From contig NZ_AP022595.1 of NCBI RefSeq assembly GCF_010731875.1, positions 4,340,001 to 4,404,000 of the forward strand: a stretch of 64,000 bases of DNA, written 5' to 3'. Under the pieces are notes generated by a model, which saw only the letters and a program-made list of their open reading frames with translations, was not told where the DNA came from and searched no databases. The translations under genes and the position numbers were made by a program. How positions within the stretch are numbered: position 1 is the stretch's first letter; each line of letters begins with the position of its first letter. Positions 22,847-31,887 of the stretch are shown one piece after another. The DNA is from Mycolicibacterium sarraceniae (GTDB lineage: Bacteria > Actinomycetota > Actinomycetes > Mycobacteriales > Mycobacteriaceae).

Positions 22847-25818
22847 TTCCCGAAGGTCCTGGTGGTGCCATTCCACTGGACCCACGCCCGCGTCGGGTAG
22901 GTGTTATCGATTACGCCGTTGACGACCCGGTAGTAGCCGTCATAGACCGTGTAGGTCTGGATACCGGTCTGTTGGGTACCGGCGCCGTTGCTGTTGCCGG
23001 TCCAACTGAAGGTGTGCTGGCTCCCCGCGTTGATGGTCACCGACCCCCGAGAGAGGGTGTACCACGGGCTGCCCGTGCCGTTGTTGGACGTGTTCAGAGC
23101 ACCGCTGAGAGAGTCGCCGTCGGCGTCGCTCAGCGTCGCCGTCGCCGTGCAGATGCCGAAGCCACACACCGGGCTGTTGGTGCTCATCGAGGGCGCGGTG
23201 TTCACCGCGTAGATGGGGACGTTGACCGTGGCATAGGCCGTGCCGCCAAACCCGTCATCGACCGCGACGGTGAATGAGTCGTCCACCGCCGTACCGGTCG
23301 CGCCAATCTTCGCCGCACCGTGGAAGTACGCCTGGTTGTTGGTGATCGTGTAGGTGTACGTGCCGTCTGCATTGAATGTCACCGTGCCACCGTTGGTGGT
23401 GGTCGTGACGGCGGCGTGGGTACTCGGATTGACCAGCGAGTAGGTGAGCTTGTCCCCGTCGGCGTCGGTCGCGGTGATCTTGCCGGTGGTCGTCTGCGTC
23501 CAGGTGCTCGTGTTCAAACCCCACTGCGCCGAGTTGGTGCTACCCGCGTTTATCGTTGTCTGGGAGATCGCGGGCGGGGTGTTGGGCACCGTCGGGCTGA
23601 CGGGCAGACTCAGGGTGACCGTGCGGCCGTTGGCGTCGGTGGCGATCACGGTGACCATGTCGGCGGGCGACGTGGTGTGGCCCAGAGTCGAGTTGCGGCT
23701 GTAGGTGAAGGCACCGGTGGCCGCGTTGAACGACGTCACAGTGCCCTTCGTCGGGGCGGTGCCCAGGCTGTAGGTGAACATGCCGCCGTCCCCAGTCGGG
23801 ATTGGCACCGAACCGCTTTCGACATTCTGCGTCGAGGTGTTGACATTGGACGGGGTGATCGAGGTGGTGTTGGGCACGGTGACCGTCGCGGTGGTGTTGC
23901 CGCCATGGCCGTCGTCGACCTGCACCTGGAAGCTCTGCGAGGTGCCAGCCGTCGAGCTCGAGACATACGTGAACGCGCCCGTCGTCGAGTTGAGGGTGAC
24001 GATGCCCCCGTTGTTGGTGCCGTTTTTGGTGTAGGCGGAGTTACCGCTCAAACCGTTGACCGACGAGCTGACCAACGAGTAGGTCAACGCGTCACCGTCG
24101 GCATCGCTGCCGCCGACGGTGCCGCGCACCACGCCCAGCGCGTCGGCGCCGCTATTCGACGGGGATGCCGTCGGAGGGGTGTTCGTCCCATTGATGATCT
24201 GGATCTTGAAGGTGACTGTGTAAGGCGCGCCGTCCGCGGTCGTCACCGGAATGTTCACGGTGTCGTACCTATCGGCCGGGTTTTCCAAGGTTGCTTTGTG
24301 GAAGAACGCTGCGCCGGGAAGCGTGTTGGTGTAGGTGTATCCACCGCCGTAGGTGTTGATGGTCACCAACGCCCCGCCTGCCGAGGTGTAGGTATTCCCG
24401 TCCGCGGGCTGAAAGCTCACCGCGTTGCCGTCCTGATCGACGGCGGTGAACGCTCCCGCCGCGTACTCGGATTCCGAGCTGCCGCTCCCCAGGGTGTAGA
24501 GCCAACTCCCGTACCCAGTGCTGGTCGTGAAGGTCTCCAGGGCAGCCATCTGCTGGAACCGCTTGTACAGGCCGACCAGCGCGACGTAGGTCACGACCGT
24601 GAACGGATTCACTTGGGCCGCGGTCCAAGTCGGCAGAGTTAGGTTGAACGCATCTGTCGGATTGCTGTACGCACCCTTACCGAGGACTACAGATGCCGCG
24701 ATCTTGGTGACGAGACTGGTGAGGTCACTGAGGTCACCACTGGTGACGGTAGCCCCAGTGGTCGCAGAGATGACATCGATCTCCCACTGGGCCGGGTTGT
24801 AGACATTGTTCAGCATGTCCGTCAGAACCGTTGCCGCCCCAGCGACCGCAGCACCCATGATCTTGTACGGCGTGATGATGCCGAAGGTGCCCGCCGCGGA
24901 GGTGATGGTGAAGGGCGGCACTACCCGGTTCAGGAAGTCACCCCACGCCTTGAGGGTGTCACTGAACGTATAGGTGGGGATCGCCGAGGTGACAAAAAGG
25001 TGCAATATGCCGATCAGATCGGGAACCCACCTGGCCGGACTGCCCACGCCCGCGTTCGCAACCAAGGAATCGAGCTGAGCGTCGGCGGCGTCGAAACTCC
25101 GATCAGCTTGGTAGTTAGTCACCGCGACGAACGGTTGCGGCAGTCCGGGCCACCCGGCGAGCCGGTTGAGTGCCCAGGTCAGAGCGCCGTCGAAGTACCA
25201 CGCCCCCGTCCCGGCCGTGACTGTCGCAGCAGCGGTCGGCACCGCCGCCGCGGCGGCGGCCTTGGACGTTGCGGTTGCAGTCGGCACCGCCGCCGCGGCG
25301 GCAGCCTTGGACGTTGCGGTTGCAGTCGGCACCGCCGCCGCGGCGGCAGCCTTGGACGTTGCGGTTGCAATCGACGTGGACGTAGCGCTTGTCGCTGCGG
25401 CGGTGGAATTGCTGGTGGCCGTCGAATCTGTTGAGGCGGCAGTGACAACCACGCTCGTCTTTGTCGACACGGCGGTCGCAGTCGGTGAGTTGGTGCCCTT
25501 GGACGCGGTCGATGGCGACGCGCTGTTTGACGGGCCAGTGGGCCGGGGTTTGGCCGAACCGACGGCGCTGTGAGCGACGGTCGCGCTAGAAGCCTTGGCG
25601 GAATCCTCCGTCGAAGTCGGCTTCGAACCGGAATCCGACGACCCTCCGGCAGTGGCGGCCGCCGCCACGCCCTGGCCAGCACCTACCGCCAGGCCAAAGC
25701 CGACCGCGGCGGCCAGGATACCGTTGCGTGCCGCGCGCTTCCTGTTGCGTGCGACGACTCTCCGATGACGAGCCGCCTGATTTCTATGGCAACCTGTCTG
25801 CTTCTTCTTCGAAGTCAT
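22843..25818 (-). CDS. Secreted VCBS/cadherin-like repeat protein A
   Basis: A 991-residue predicted surface or secreted protein. ATG at 25818 fits the AGGGAG ribosome site (5-base spacing); an in-frame GTG two codons upstream touches it and is rejected. The N-terminus has a long basic region (about 30 residues, many Lys/Arg/His) and a hydrophobic core GILAAAVGFGLAVGAGQG, then a 150-residue Ser/Thr/Ala linker containing three copies of a 15-residue repeat. A helical segment of about 200 residues shared with protein B follows, then at least three Asp-rich modules of the SDADGDALTYSL type, each about 90-100 residues, typical of VCBS/cadherin-like adhesion repeats that bind calcium. No cell-wall anchor motif is seen. 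Function is inferred as adhesion; ligand unknown. Confidence 0.85.
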   Translation of the reverse strand: MTSKKKQTGCHRNQAARHRRVVARNRKRAARNGILAAAVGFGLAVGAGQGVAAAATAGGSSDSGSKPTSTEDSAKASSATVAHSAVGSAKPRPTGPSNSASPSTASKGTNSPTATAVSTKTSVVVTAASTDSTATSNSTAAATSATSTSIATATSKAAAAAAVPTATATSKAAAAAAVPTATATSKAAAAAAVPTAAATVTAGTGAWYFDGALTWALNRLAGWPGLPQPFVAVTNYQADRSFDAADAQLDSLVANAGVGSPARWVPDLIGILHLFVTSAIPTYTFSDTLKAWGDFLNRVVPPFTITSAAGTFGIITPYKIMGAAVAGAATVLTDMLNNVYNPAQWEIDVISATTGATVTSGDLSDLTSLVTKIAASVVLGKGAYSNPTDAFNLTLPTWTAAQVNPFTVVTYVALVGLYKRFQQMAALETFTTSTGYGSWLYTLGSGSSESEYAAGAFTAVDQDGNAVSFQPADGNTYTSAGGALVTINTYGGGYTYTNTLPGAAFFHKATLENPADRYDTVNIPVTTADGAPYTVTFKIQIINGTNTPPTASPSNSGADALGVVRGTVGGSDADGDALTYSLVSSSVNGLSGNSAYTKNGTNNGGIVTLNSTTGAFTYVSSSTAGTSQSFQVQVDDGHGGNTTATVTVPNTTSITPSNVNTSTQNVESGSVPIPTGDGGMFTYSLGTAPTKGTVTSFNAATGAFTYSRNSTLGHTTSPADMVTVIATDANGRTVTLSLPVSPTVPNTPPAISQTTINAGSTNSAQWGLNTSTWTQTTTGKITATDADGDKLTYSLVNPSTHAAVTTTTNGGTVTFNADGTYTYTITNNQAYFHGAAKIGATGTAVDDSFTVAVDDGFGGTAYATVNVPIYAVNTAPSMSTNSPVCGFGICTATATLSDADGDSLSGALNTSNNGTGSPWYTLSRGSVTINAGSQHTFSWTGNSNGAGTQQTGIQTYTVYDGYYRVVNGVIDNTYPTRAWVQWNGTTRTFGN
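25235..25369 (-). repeat. Three tandem copies of a 45-bp in-frame repeat in protein A
   Basis: Units start at 25235, 25280 and 25325 (plus-strand numbering) with exact 45-base spacing; copies 2 and 3 are near identical. Each encodes 15 residues containing TATSKAAAAAAVP. Being in frame, copy-number change would lengthen or shorten the linker between the signal peptide and the folded part without breaking the protein. Confidence 0.9.
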
Positions 25819-26111
25819 CGACACTCCCTACCGACGAGATGTGAGAACGCTACTTATTCACCTGTGCGTGAGTAGGTGCGCCCCTTTCCTGCTCTCGCAA
25901 CGTAACACTGCCTCCATCGCCTCGCAAAGAATCCACACCGTCGAATGTGTCGCAACAACTCTGAGCTGTGCATTCGCTGTGACAATCGTCGATTTGGCGC
26001 GTCGGAGCGCCAAATCTAATTCTTGGGCCAGCAAAATGTTGCGCAGATCGGAGCGCGGTCGGCCAGGGCAGCGTTACGACCACCGTCCACGTAGAGGTGA
26101 TGCGCAGCGCC
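25819..26111. other. Intergenic region upstream of protein A
   Basis: About 290 bases upstream of the protein A start (which is read leftwards) and ending at the decayed third paralogue. It should carry the protein A promoter. I see no convincing -10/-35 pair, operator or small gene in it. Confidence 0.4.
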
Positions 26112-26292
26112 CTACCAGGACTTGGTCGCCGAGACCACCGTAAGTGAAGCTGTAGCCATTGTGGACGAGTGAAAGGCTGTCCCCGTCAGCATCATCGACT
26201 TCAATCACGTTGATGTTGCCGTTGTCGTACTTGTCGACGGTCGGCGTCGGCCAACGTGTAGCTGCCTGCAGCCACGGTCACCGCGTTCCGAC
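26112..26292 (-). pseudogene. Remnant of a third VCBS-repeat protein gene (3' end)
   Basis: Read on the minus strand, the segment encodes NAVTVAAGSYTLAD, then in another frame VDKYDNGNINVIEVDDADGD followed by SLSLVHNGYSFTYGGLG. This matches the C-terminus of protein B (DDADGDSLSFAHNGSSFTFG) but with a frameshift and with about 20 codons missing before the final Lys-Ser-Trp-stop, which is also preserved (CTACCAGGACTT at 26112 and 27649). It is not identical to protein B, so it is a diverged paralogue, now only a fragment. Confidence 0.75.
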
Positions 26293-26407
26293 TAGGCATG
26301 GCGCCTAGACGGTATGGGGAGGCTGGGGCCTCGCCACATGTAAACGTGGGTTGCCGTCAGGAATTGGGTCCTGGCCGGTAGAGCCACAGATGTGGATGGA
26401 GGCCCCA

Positions 26408-26683
26408 GTGAAACGTCATCGTATGAGTGTTGGTTTGGATGTGCACGCACGTTCGGTCGTTGGATGTGCTCTTGACGGGGACACCGGTGAGGTGGTCGAA
26501 CGTCGGTTGACCCCGAATTATCAGGATATTTTGGAATGGTTGCGGTCGTTGCCGGGCCGGGTGGCGGTGACCTACGAGGCGGGTCCGACCGGTTTCGGGT
26601 TGGCCCGGTTCTTGGTGGCGGCGCGGATCGTGTGTTTGGTGGCAGCACCCTCGAAGTTGCAGCGGCCGTCTGGTGATCGGGTC
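26408..26683 (+). pseudogene. IS110-family transposase, N-terminal fragment
   Basis: The GTG at 26408 opens a frame with the DEDD-type N-terminus of IS110/IS116/IS902 transposases: MSVGLDVHARSVVGCALDGD, then VAVTYEAGPTGFGLARFL and VAAPSKLQRPSGDRV. It stops after about 92 residues exactly where the IS5-family element begins. The rest of the IS110 gene is not found on the other side, so the element was truncated by insertion plus deletion. Confidence 0.8.
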
Positions 26684-27632
26684 AGGGCGTGTCTGCTTAG
26701 TGTGAACGGTGTTGTGCTTGATGCTGTTTAGGTGCTGCGGACTGATGTGATTTCTGATGATTTGTGGTCGGTGATCGAGCCGGTACTGCCCTGCGGTCGC
26801 CGTCGGGGCCGGCCGTGGAACGATCATCGGCTGACGCTGGAAGGTATTATCTGGCGTTTTCGGACCGGATCTCCATGGCGTGATCTTCCCGAGCAGTTCG
26901 GCGCCTGGCAGTCAGTGGCCCAACGACATCTGCGTTGGTCCACCGATGGCACCTACGCACAGATATTCGCCGCGATCTCGCGCGTCTCCGCTCTCGGCGC
27001 CGATGACGCCGACGCCGATTTGGTCGAACTGCTGCTGGCCGTGGATTCGACCAGCGTGCGTGTCCATCAGCACGGCGCGGGTGCCCGCCCGGGTCGGCAC
27101 ACAGGGGGATCTGTCGAATTACAAGAAATACTCCGACGAGCCCGATGACCATGCGATCGGGCGTTCCCGTGGCGGATTGACCACCAAGATCCATGCGCTG
27201 GCCGACCAGCGGTGCAGTCCGGTAGTCATGTCACTGTCAGCTGGCCAAGCCGGCGACAATCCGATGCTGTGGCCACTGCTGGACCTGCTCAGTGACACCG
27301 ATATCGACACGTTCCGCCTCCTGGCCGACAACGCCTATTCCCACGATTTGACCCGCGCTCGACTGCGGCAGCGCAAGATCTCCCACACCATCCCCGAACG
27401 CAGCGATCAGATCAACCGCCGCAAAGCCAAAGGCAGCAAAGGTGGACGGCCACCCGCATTCTCCGGACGAATCTACAAGCATCGCAACACCATTGAGCGA
27501 TGCTTCAACCGCCTCAAACACTGGCGCGCGATCGCCACTCGCTACGACAAGTACGCTCTGAGCTACCTCGGCGGAGTCACCCTAGCCGCAATCATCACCT
27601 TCCACCGTGTCCGCAATTAGCAGACACGACCT
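26684..27632 (+). mobile_element. IS5-family insertion sequence
   Basis: A 949-base element bounded by inverted repeats AGGGCGTGTCTGCT (26684-26697) and AGCAGACACGACCT (27619-27632), which match at 13 of 14 positions. It contains one transposase in two overlapping frames. No matching target duplication is visible, because the two flanks are unrelated: IS110 fragment on the left, end of the protein B gene on the right. This suggests a deletion next to the element after it landed. Confidence 0.8.
26732..27620 (+). CDS. IS5-family (IS427-like) transposase in two frames
   Basis: The first frame (26732-27148, GTG start) gives the N-terminal half with VISDDLWSVIEPVLP, WRDLPEQFGAWQSV and the first catalytic region LLAVDSTSVRVHQHG. 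The second frame, ending at 27620, gives SRGGLTTKIHALADQ, DNPMLWPLLDLL, LLADNAYS, and the C-terminal RNTIERCFNRLKHWRAIATR with the catalytic Glu. The change of frame falls near a run of five G (about 27104-27108). Two-frame transposases made by programmed frameshifting are known in IS5 relatives, so the gene may be functional; a disabling indel is the alternative. Confidence 0.8.
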
Positions 27633-27648
27633 AGACGTCGGGAGCGCC

Positions 27649-30600
27649 CTACCAGGACTTCGTCGTGCTCGCCGGCGTGCTGGTGACCACGCCGTTGTTG
27701 ACGACGTAGTAGCCGTCGGTGACGGTGAGCGTGTTGCCGCCCCACAAGGTGCTGGTCGAAACTCCACGACCGCCGAAGGTGAAGCTGGAGCCATTGTGGG
27801 CGAATGAAAGGCTGTCCCCGTCAGCATCATCGACTTTAATCGTGAGGACGTTTCTGAGGGACTTCGAGCCACCTGAGATCGTCGGCGCGCTGTTGGTCGC
27901 GTACACCGCCACCTTTACTGCGGTAGCGGTGCTACCTCCGTAGCCGTCGGCGACCGTGATGTCGACGTAGTCGTTCACATCACTGTCGGCGGCACCGATC
28001 TTGGCCGCCTGGTGCGACTGCGCGTTGCTCACAGTGCGGGTATAGGTGAACGTTCCGTCGCCCTTGAGCACCACGGTGCCACCGTTTCTGGTGCTGAGCG
28101 TGATGGTGTTGGTGCCGGTCGGGGCGGCCTGTCCGTTGATCGTCATCGCGTCGCCGTCGGCATCGCTCCATTGGATCTTGCCGGTGGTGGTCTGCGTCGT
28201 CCCGCTGCGAGTTCCGACCGTCGGCTGTGTGATGACAGACACGGCAGGCGCATTGTTACTCACCGACGGGGCGACGTTGATCGTCGCGATGATCACGGAC
28301 TTGCCGGTGGAATCGGTCGCCGTGATGGTGAACGAATCGCTCGGGGACGTGCTGTGACCCAGGCCCGCCGTCCGGGTATAGGTGTAGGTGCCGTTGGCGT
28401 TGACCACCACGGTGCCCTTCGACGGGCCGCTGCCCAGGCTGTACGTCAGCCCCAGTCCGGTGTCGCCGGCCGGGACGTCGAGCGAACCATTCGTGACACC
28501 CGCGACCCCGTTGGTGTTGGTCTGCGGCGACGGCGTCGTCAGCCCGTTCAGGGTGACCGTCGCCTGCGTAATGCCCCCATGGCCGTCGTTGACGAGCACC
28601 TGGAACGTATCCGACGTGGCTCCCGCGTTCGGGGTGTACACGAACGAACCGTCCGAATTGATCTTGATGATGCCGCCACCGGAGCCGTACACCGAGCCGT
28701 TCGTGGCGCCGACCATGCTGTAGGTGAGGCTGTCGCCGTCACCATCGGCACCCGCGATTTTGCCGCGAACCACACCCATGGCCGAGGTGGTCCTGTTGTT
28801 CACCGTTCCGCCGTCGACCGTGGGCGGTGCGTTGAGCTTCGCGATCGGGACCGAGTACGTCACCGCGGTGGTGGCGCCGTAACTGTCTTTGACATTGATG
28901 GTGAACGTGTCGCCCGGGTCACCGTCGACAGCGTGGGTATGCCAGTAGCTGTTGTGAACTCCGAAGGGAGCGAACACGTTCTTGTCGTAGGTGAACGTGC
29001 CGTTCGCGCTGACCGTGATCGACCCGCCCTGAGCAGTGGTGTACGTGCCGGCAGCGAACGTCACCGGATCGCCATCGGCGTCCGTCGCGTGCAGCGTGCC
29101 CGTCGTGTGCTGCTCGTCGCGCGGACCGCCTCCCGCGTTGTAGGTCGGCGCGCCAACGGGAGAGTCGGTGGTCAGACCCGTGCCCACCGGCGCGCTGTTG
29201 CCCAGGGTCGCGTTGACGTTGACCACAGCGACGGTGACCGTCTTCCCGGTGCTGTCGGTGCCCAGGATCGTGAACGAGTCCGTCGTCGGCTGCGATCCAG
29301 CCGTCGCCGACCTGGTGTAGACGAAAGTGCCGTCGGCATTCACAGTCACCGTGCCCCTGGCGGGGTTGGGACCGGTGCCCAGGCTGTAGTTCATCAGCCC
29401 GACGTCGGCACTGCCCGTGGGGATGGCCAGGCCGCCGGTCACCGTGCCGGTCCGGGTGTTGAAAGTGGTCACCGGCGACGCGGAGCTCACCGGCACCGAC
29501 ACGGCAGTCGTATAGGTATGGCCGAAGCTGTCAGTGCTCGTCAGCTGGAACGAGTCCGTCGTCGCGCTCGATGCCCGGTTCGGGGTGTAAATATACGCGC
29601 CGGTCGCCGAATTGAGTTTGATGATGCCGCCGTTGGCGGTGTACGCCGTTCCCCCGCTGGCGCCGTTGAGCGTATAGGTCGTCGGGTTGTCCGGACTCGC
29701 CGGTGTAGAGACCACACCGCGAACCACGCCCAGCCCGGAGGTGCTCGTGACCGTGTTGGTCATCGTCCCCACGGCCTGGTTGTAGTAGACCGTGACGGTG
29801 ACCGTTTTTTTGGTTTCGTTGCCGTTCGGCATGTACGGCTGGGAGACGCTGATCTGGCCATCGCCTTGGGCGAGAACCGTCATGGTGAACGTCAGAGTCT
29901 TGGGGGTCGAGGGGCCCAGTGGATTCCAGTCCCAGACCTTCCAGTTCATCCGCCCGTTGGTACCGTCCACGACAGTGACGGTGAACCGGCTGTCATTGGG
30001 TTCGGTGAAGCCGAACGAAGTGATCGGGTCACCGTCGGGATCGTAGAACTGCACGTATCCCGACACTGTCGTGCCGCTATCACCCGGCAGATGCTGGCTG
30101 GTCTGCTGCATGTCCGTCACCACGGGTTGGTGGTCGGTCGCCACCTCCGCGAACCGGCGGAAGATCGCGACCACGACGACGTACATGGCGAGCGATACCG
30201 GGTTCGGCGCTTGACCGAGGTTGACCTGCATGTCCAGGACCTTTTTCGGGGCGAGGAAGGCAGACCGTGCAGCCCCGATGACACCGTCCATGTCGTCCGT
30301 GGTAAGCCCGTAGAGGATGGGGTTCGAGGCGATTTTGTAGATCGCTTGGGCGAGGCTCCAACCCTCGTCTAGCCAGTGGTTGATGTCGGCAGTCTGGGAG
30401 GTGTTCATCAGCGTGATCGCTCCGGCGAGCACCGCGCCCGACACGGAGGCCAGGGTGATAATCGACGGCGCACCGTCCGCCATCTTGAACGGCGGCACGA
30501 ACTGGTTGATAAGGCTTCCCAGCGCATTCAACCCGTACGACAACCTGTCGACAGTGATGCTTGACACGAAGAACATGTTCAGAATGTCGATCGGCGTCTT

Positions 30601-31464
30601 GAGCCACGCGTTAGCCGCCGAAAGTGGCGCTGCCAGAAGGGCATCCAGCTGCGCACCCCAGGCATCCAGCGATGTTTGGATGTCGTAGCGCGCCGGGGTG
30701 GTGATTGGTCCCGCGTCGCCCTGAACGATCGACAGATCGCCGTTCATCGACAACGCGGCAGCAGATGGGGCCCTGGAGGCCACAACAGCAGCCGCGGAAG
30801 GGGCGCTGGCGACACTCCTCGCGGAGGTCACTTTTGGATGGATAGCGTCCGACGTTGCCGGCCCATCCGTCGCTGTCGCCGTCGTTGAGGAGTCAGCGGT
30901 CGGCACTGTCGTGGGATCCGGCTGAGCGGTCCCATCGGTGGTGCCGGTGGCGCCGGTGGCGCCGGTGGCGCCGGTGGCGCCGGTGGTGCCGGTGGTGCCG
31001 GTGGTGCCGGCGGTGCCGGTGGTGCCGGTAGTGTCTGTGGTGCCGGTAGTGTCTGTGGTGCCGGTGGTGTCTGTGGTGTCGGTCGAAGTACCGGCTGCGG
31101 CGAGTGACCGGGCCGAGCCCGATGACCGGACGACCGTTGTGGAACCGCTGTTGGAGTTCGAGGCCGGTGCCTTGGCTGTCGGTCGGGTGCGTGCCGGGCC
31201 AGCCGCTGCACCGGTGCGGTTCGACGTCGCAGAGTGGCTGGAATTGCTCCCCGAGTTACCCGCAGAATGCGGTGCTCCGGAGTCCGACGACCCGCCGTCC
31301 GGGGAGGCTGCGGCAATGCCCTGGCCGACGCTCACCGCCAGACCCAGGCCTACCGCAGCCGCGAAAATCCCGTTGCGAGCCGCGCGTTTCTTGGCGCGAG
31401 AGACGACCTTCCGATGGCGAGCAGCCTGCTTGCTGTGACGACCTGCCCGTTTCTTGGAACTCAC
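27649..31464 (-). CDS. Secreted VCBS/cadherin-like repeat protein B
   Basis: Paralogue of protein A, 1271 residues. GTG at 31464 is chosen because GGGGAGGG lies just upstream; a longer reading to 31500 lacks this. The order is: basic region (KKRAARNGI shared almost exactly with A), hydrophobic signal core FAAAVGLGLAVSVGQGIAAA, Ser/Asn-rich linker, a Gly-X-Thr triplet tract, a helical segment (SLINQFVPPFKMADGAPSII, compare A), then about six to seven Asp-rich repeats (HATDADGDPVTFAAGTY, AGADGDGDSLTYSMVGA and others). The protein ends in KSW. No anchor motif is seen. Probably a large exported adhesin-like protein; ligand and attachment mode unknown. Confidence 0.85.
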   Translation of the reverse strand: MSSKKRAGRHSKQAARHRKVVSRAKKRAARNGIFAAAVGLGLAVSVGQGIAAASPDGGSSDSGAPHSAGNSGSNSSHSATSNRTGAAAGPARTRPTAKAPASNSNSGSTTVVRSSGSARSLAAAGTSTDTTDTTGTTDTTGTTDTTGTTGTAGTTGTTGTTGATGATGATGATGTTDGTAQPDPTTVPTADSSTTATATDGPATSDAIHPKVTSARSVASAPSAAAVVASRAPSAAALSMNGDLSIVQGDAGPITTPARYDIQTSLDAWGAQLDALLAAPLSAANAWLKTPIDILNMFFVSSITVDRLSYGLNALGSLINQFVPPFKMADGAPSIITLASVSGAVLAGAITLMNTSQTADINHWLDEGWSLAQAIYKIASNPILYGLTTDDMDGVIGAARSAFLAPKKVLDMQVNLGQAPNPVSLAMYVVVVAIFRRFAEVATDHQPVVTDMQQTSQHLPGDSGTTVSGYVQFYDPDGDPITSFGFTEPNDSRFTVTVVDGTNGRMNWKVWDWNPLGPSTPKTLTFTMTVLAQGDGQISVSQPYMPNGNETKKTVTVTVYYNQAVGTMTNTVTSTSGLGVVRGVVSTPASPDNPTTYTLNGASGGTAYTANGGIIKLNSATGAYIYTPNRASSATTDSFQLTSTDSFGHTYTTAVSVPVSSASPVTTFNTRTGTVTGGLAIPTGSADVGLMNYSLGTGPNPARGTVTVNADGTFVYTRSATAGSQPTTDSFTILGTDSTGKTVTVAVVNVNATLGNSAPVGTGLTTDSPVGAPTYNAGGGPRDEQHTTGTLHATDADGDPVTFAAGTYTTAQGGSITVSANGTFTYDKNVFAPFGVHNSYWHTHAVDGDPGDTFTINVKDSYGATTAVTYSVPIAKLNAPPTVDGGTVNNRTTSAMGVVRGKIAGADGDGDSLTYSMVGATNGSVYGSGGGIIKINSDGSFVYTPNAGATSDTFQVLVNDGHGGITQATVTLNGLTTPSPQTNTNGVAGVTNGSLDVPAGDTGLGLTYSLGSGPSKGTVVVNANGTYTYTRTAGLGHSTSPSDSFTITATDSTGKSVIIATINVAPSVSNNAPAVSVITQPTVGTRSGTTQTTTGKIQWSDADGDAMTINGQAAPTGTNTITLSTRNGGTVVLKGDGTFTYTRTVSNAQSHQAAKIGAADSDVNDYVDITVADGYGGSTATAVKVAVYATNSAPTISGGSKSLRNVLTIKVDDADGDSLSFAHNGSSFTFGGRGVSTSTLWGGNTLTVTDGYYVVNNGVVTSTPASTTKSW
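30936..31080 (-). repeat. Low-complexity triplet tract encoding Gly-X-Thr repeats in protein B
   Basis: Repeated GCCGGTGGT/GCCGGTGGC units encode Gly-Thr-Thr and Gly-Ala-Thr triplets, with Asp-Thr-Thr units at the N-terminal end. More than a dozen triplets have Gly at every third position, which is the spacing of collagen-like tracts. The repeated 9-base units make slippage likely. Confidence 0.85.
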
Positions 31465-31887
31465 AGACCCTCCCCGACGTGCGCGCCACTCTGTTGACAC
31501 CGAAACGTAACACCCCGCTCACAGGTTCGCCAAGGTTCTGTCCCAGGAAATTGACAAGAAGCTTGTGAAATGAACATTTAGGAGGCGACAGGCGTCGGCG
31601 TGTCTCACGCAGTGGCGATCGTGTTTCAGTCGCTTAAATCAGGAGATTTACGCATACCGCGCTGCGGAGTCGGGCAAAGCACGGCTCAACGGCGGTCGGC
31701 AGCAGGCCGTCGTGGTTGACCGTGACAGTTCCCAGCCCTCACAAACGATGCGCCGAGGCACATTGGCGCTCTTCTGGCACCATTGAGACGCTGACCGGAT
31801 TCCGCCGGAAGTCAGCCTTCAGCAAACACCCGTACCTGATCAAGCGATTAGCTGACACGGATCAGATGCTCACTGGGTCACCGCAGC
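31465..31887. other. Intergenic region between protein B and ribE
   Basis: About 420 bases that include the upstream region of protein B (read leftwards) and the 3' flank of ribE. It marks the right boundary of the inserted block in the riboflavin region. I find no gene, integrase relic or direct repeat matching the left boundary near 21.2 kb. Confidence 0.4.

Noticed and set aside
23320..24642. Long plus-strand frame opposite repeat protein A, and 28012-30372 opposite protein B
   Set aside because: Arg/Gly/Val-rich shadows of repetitive coding sequence; no domain, no ribosome site.
25235..25369. CRISPR array
   Set aside because: Repeats are directly adjacent without variable spacers and encode a protein linker in frame.
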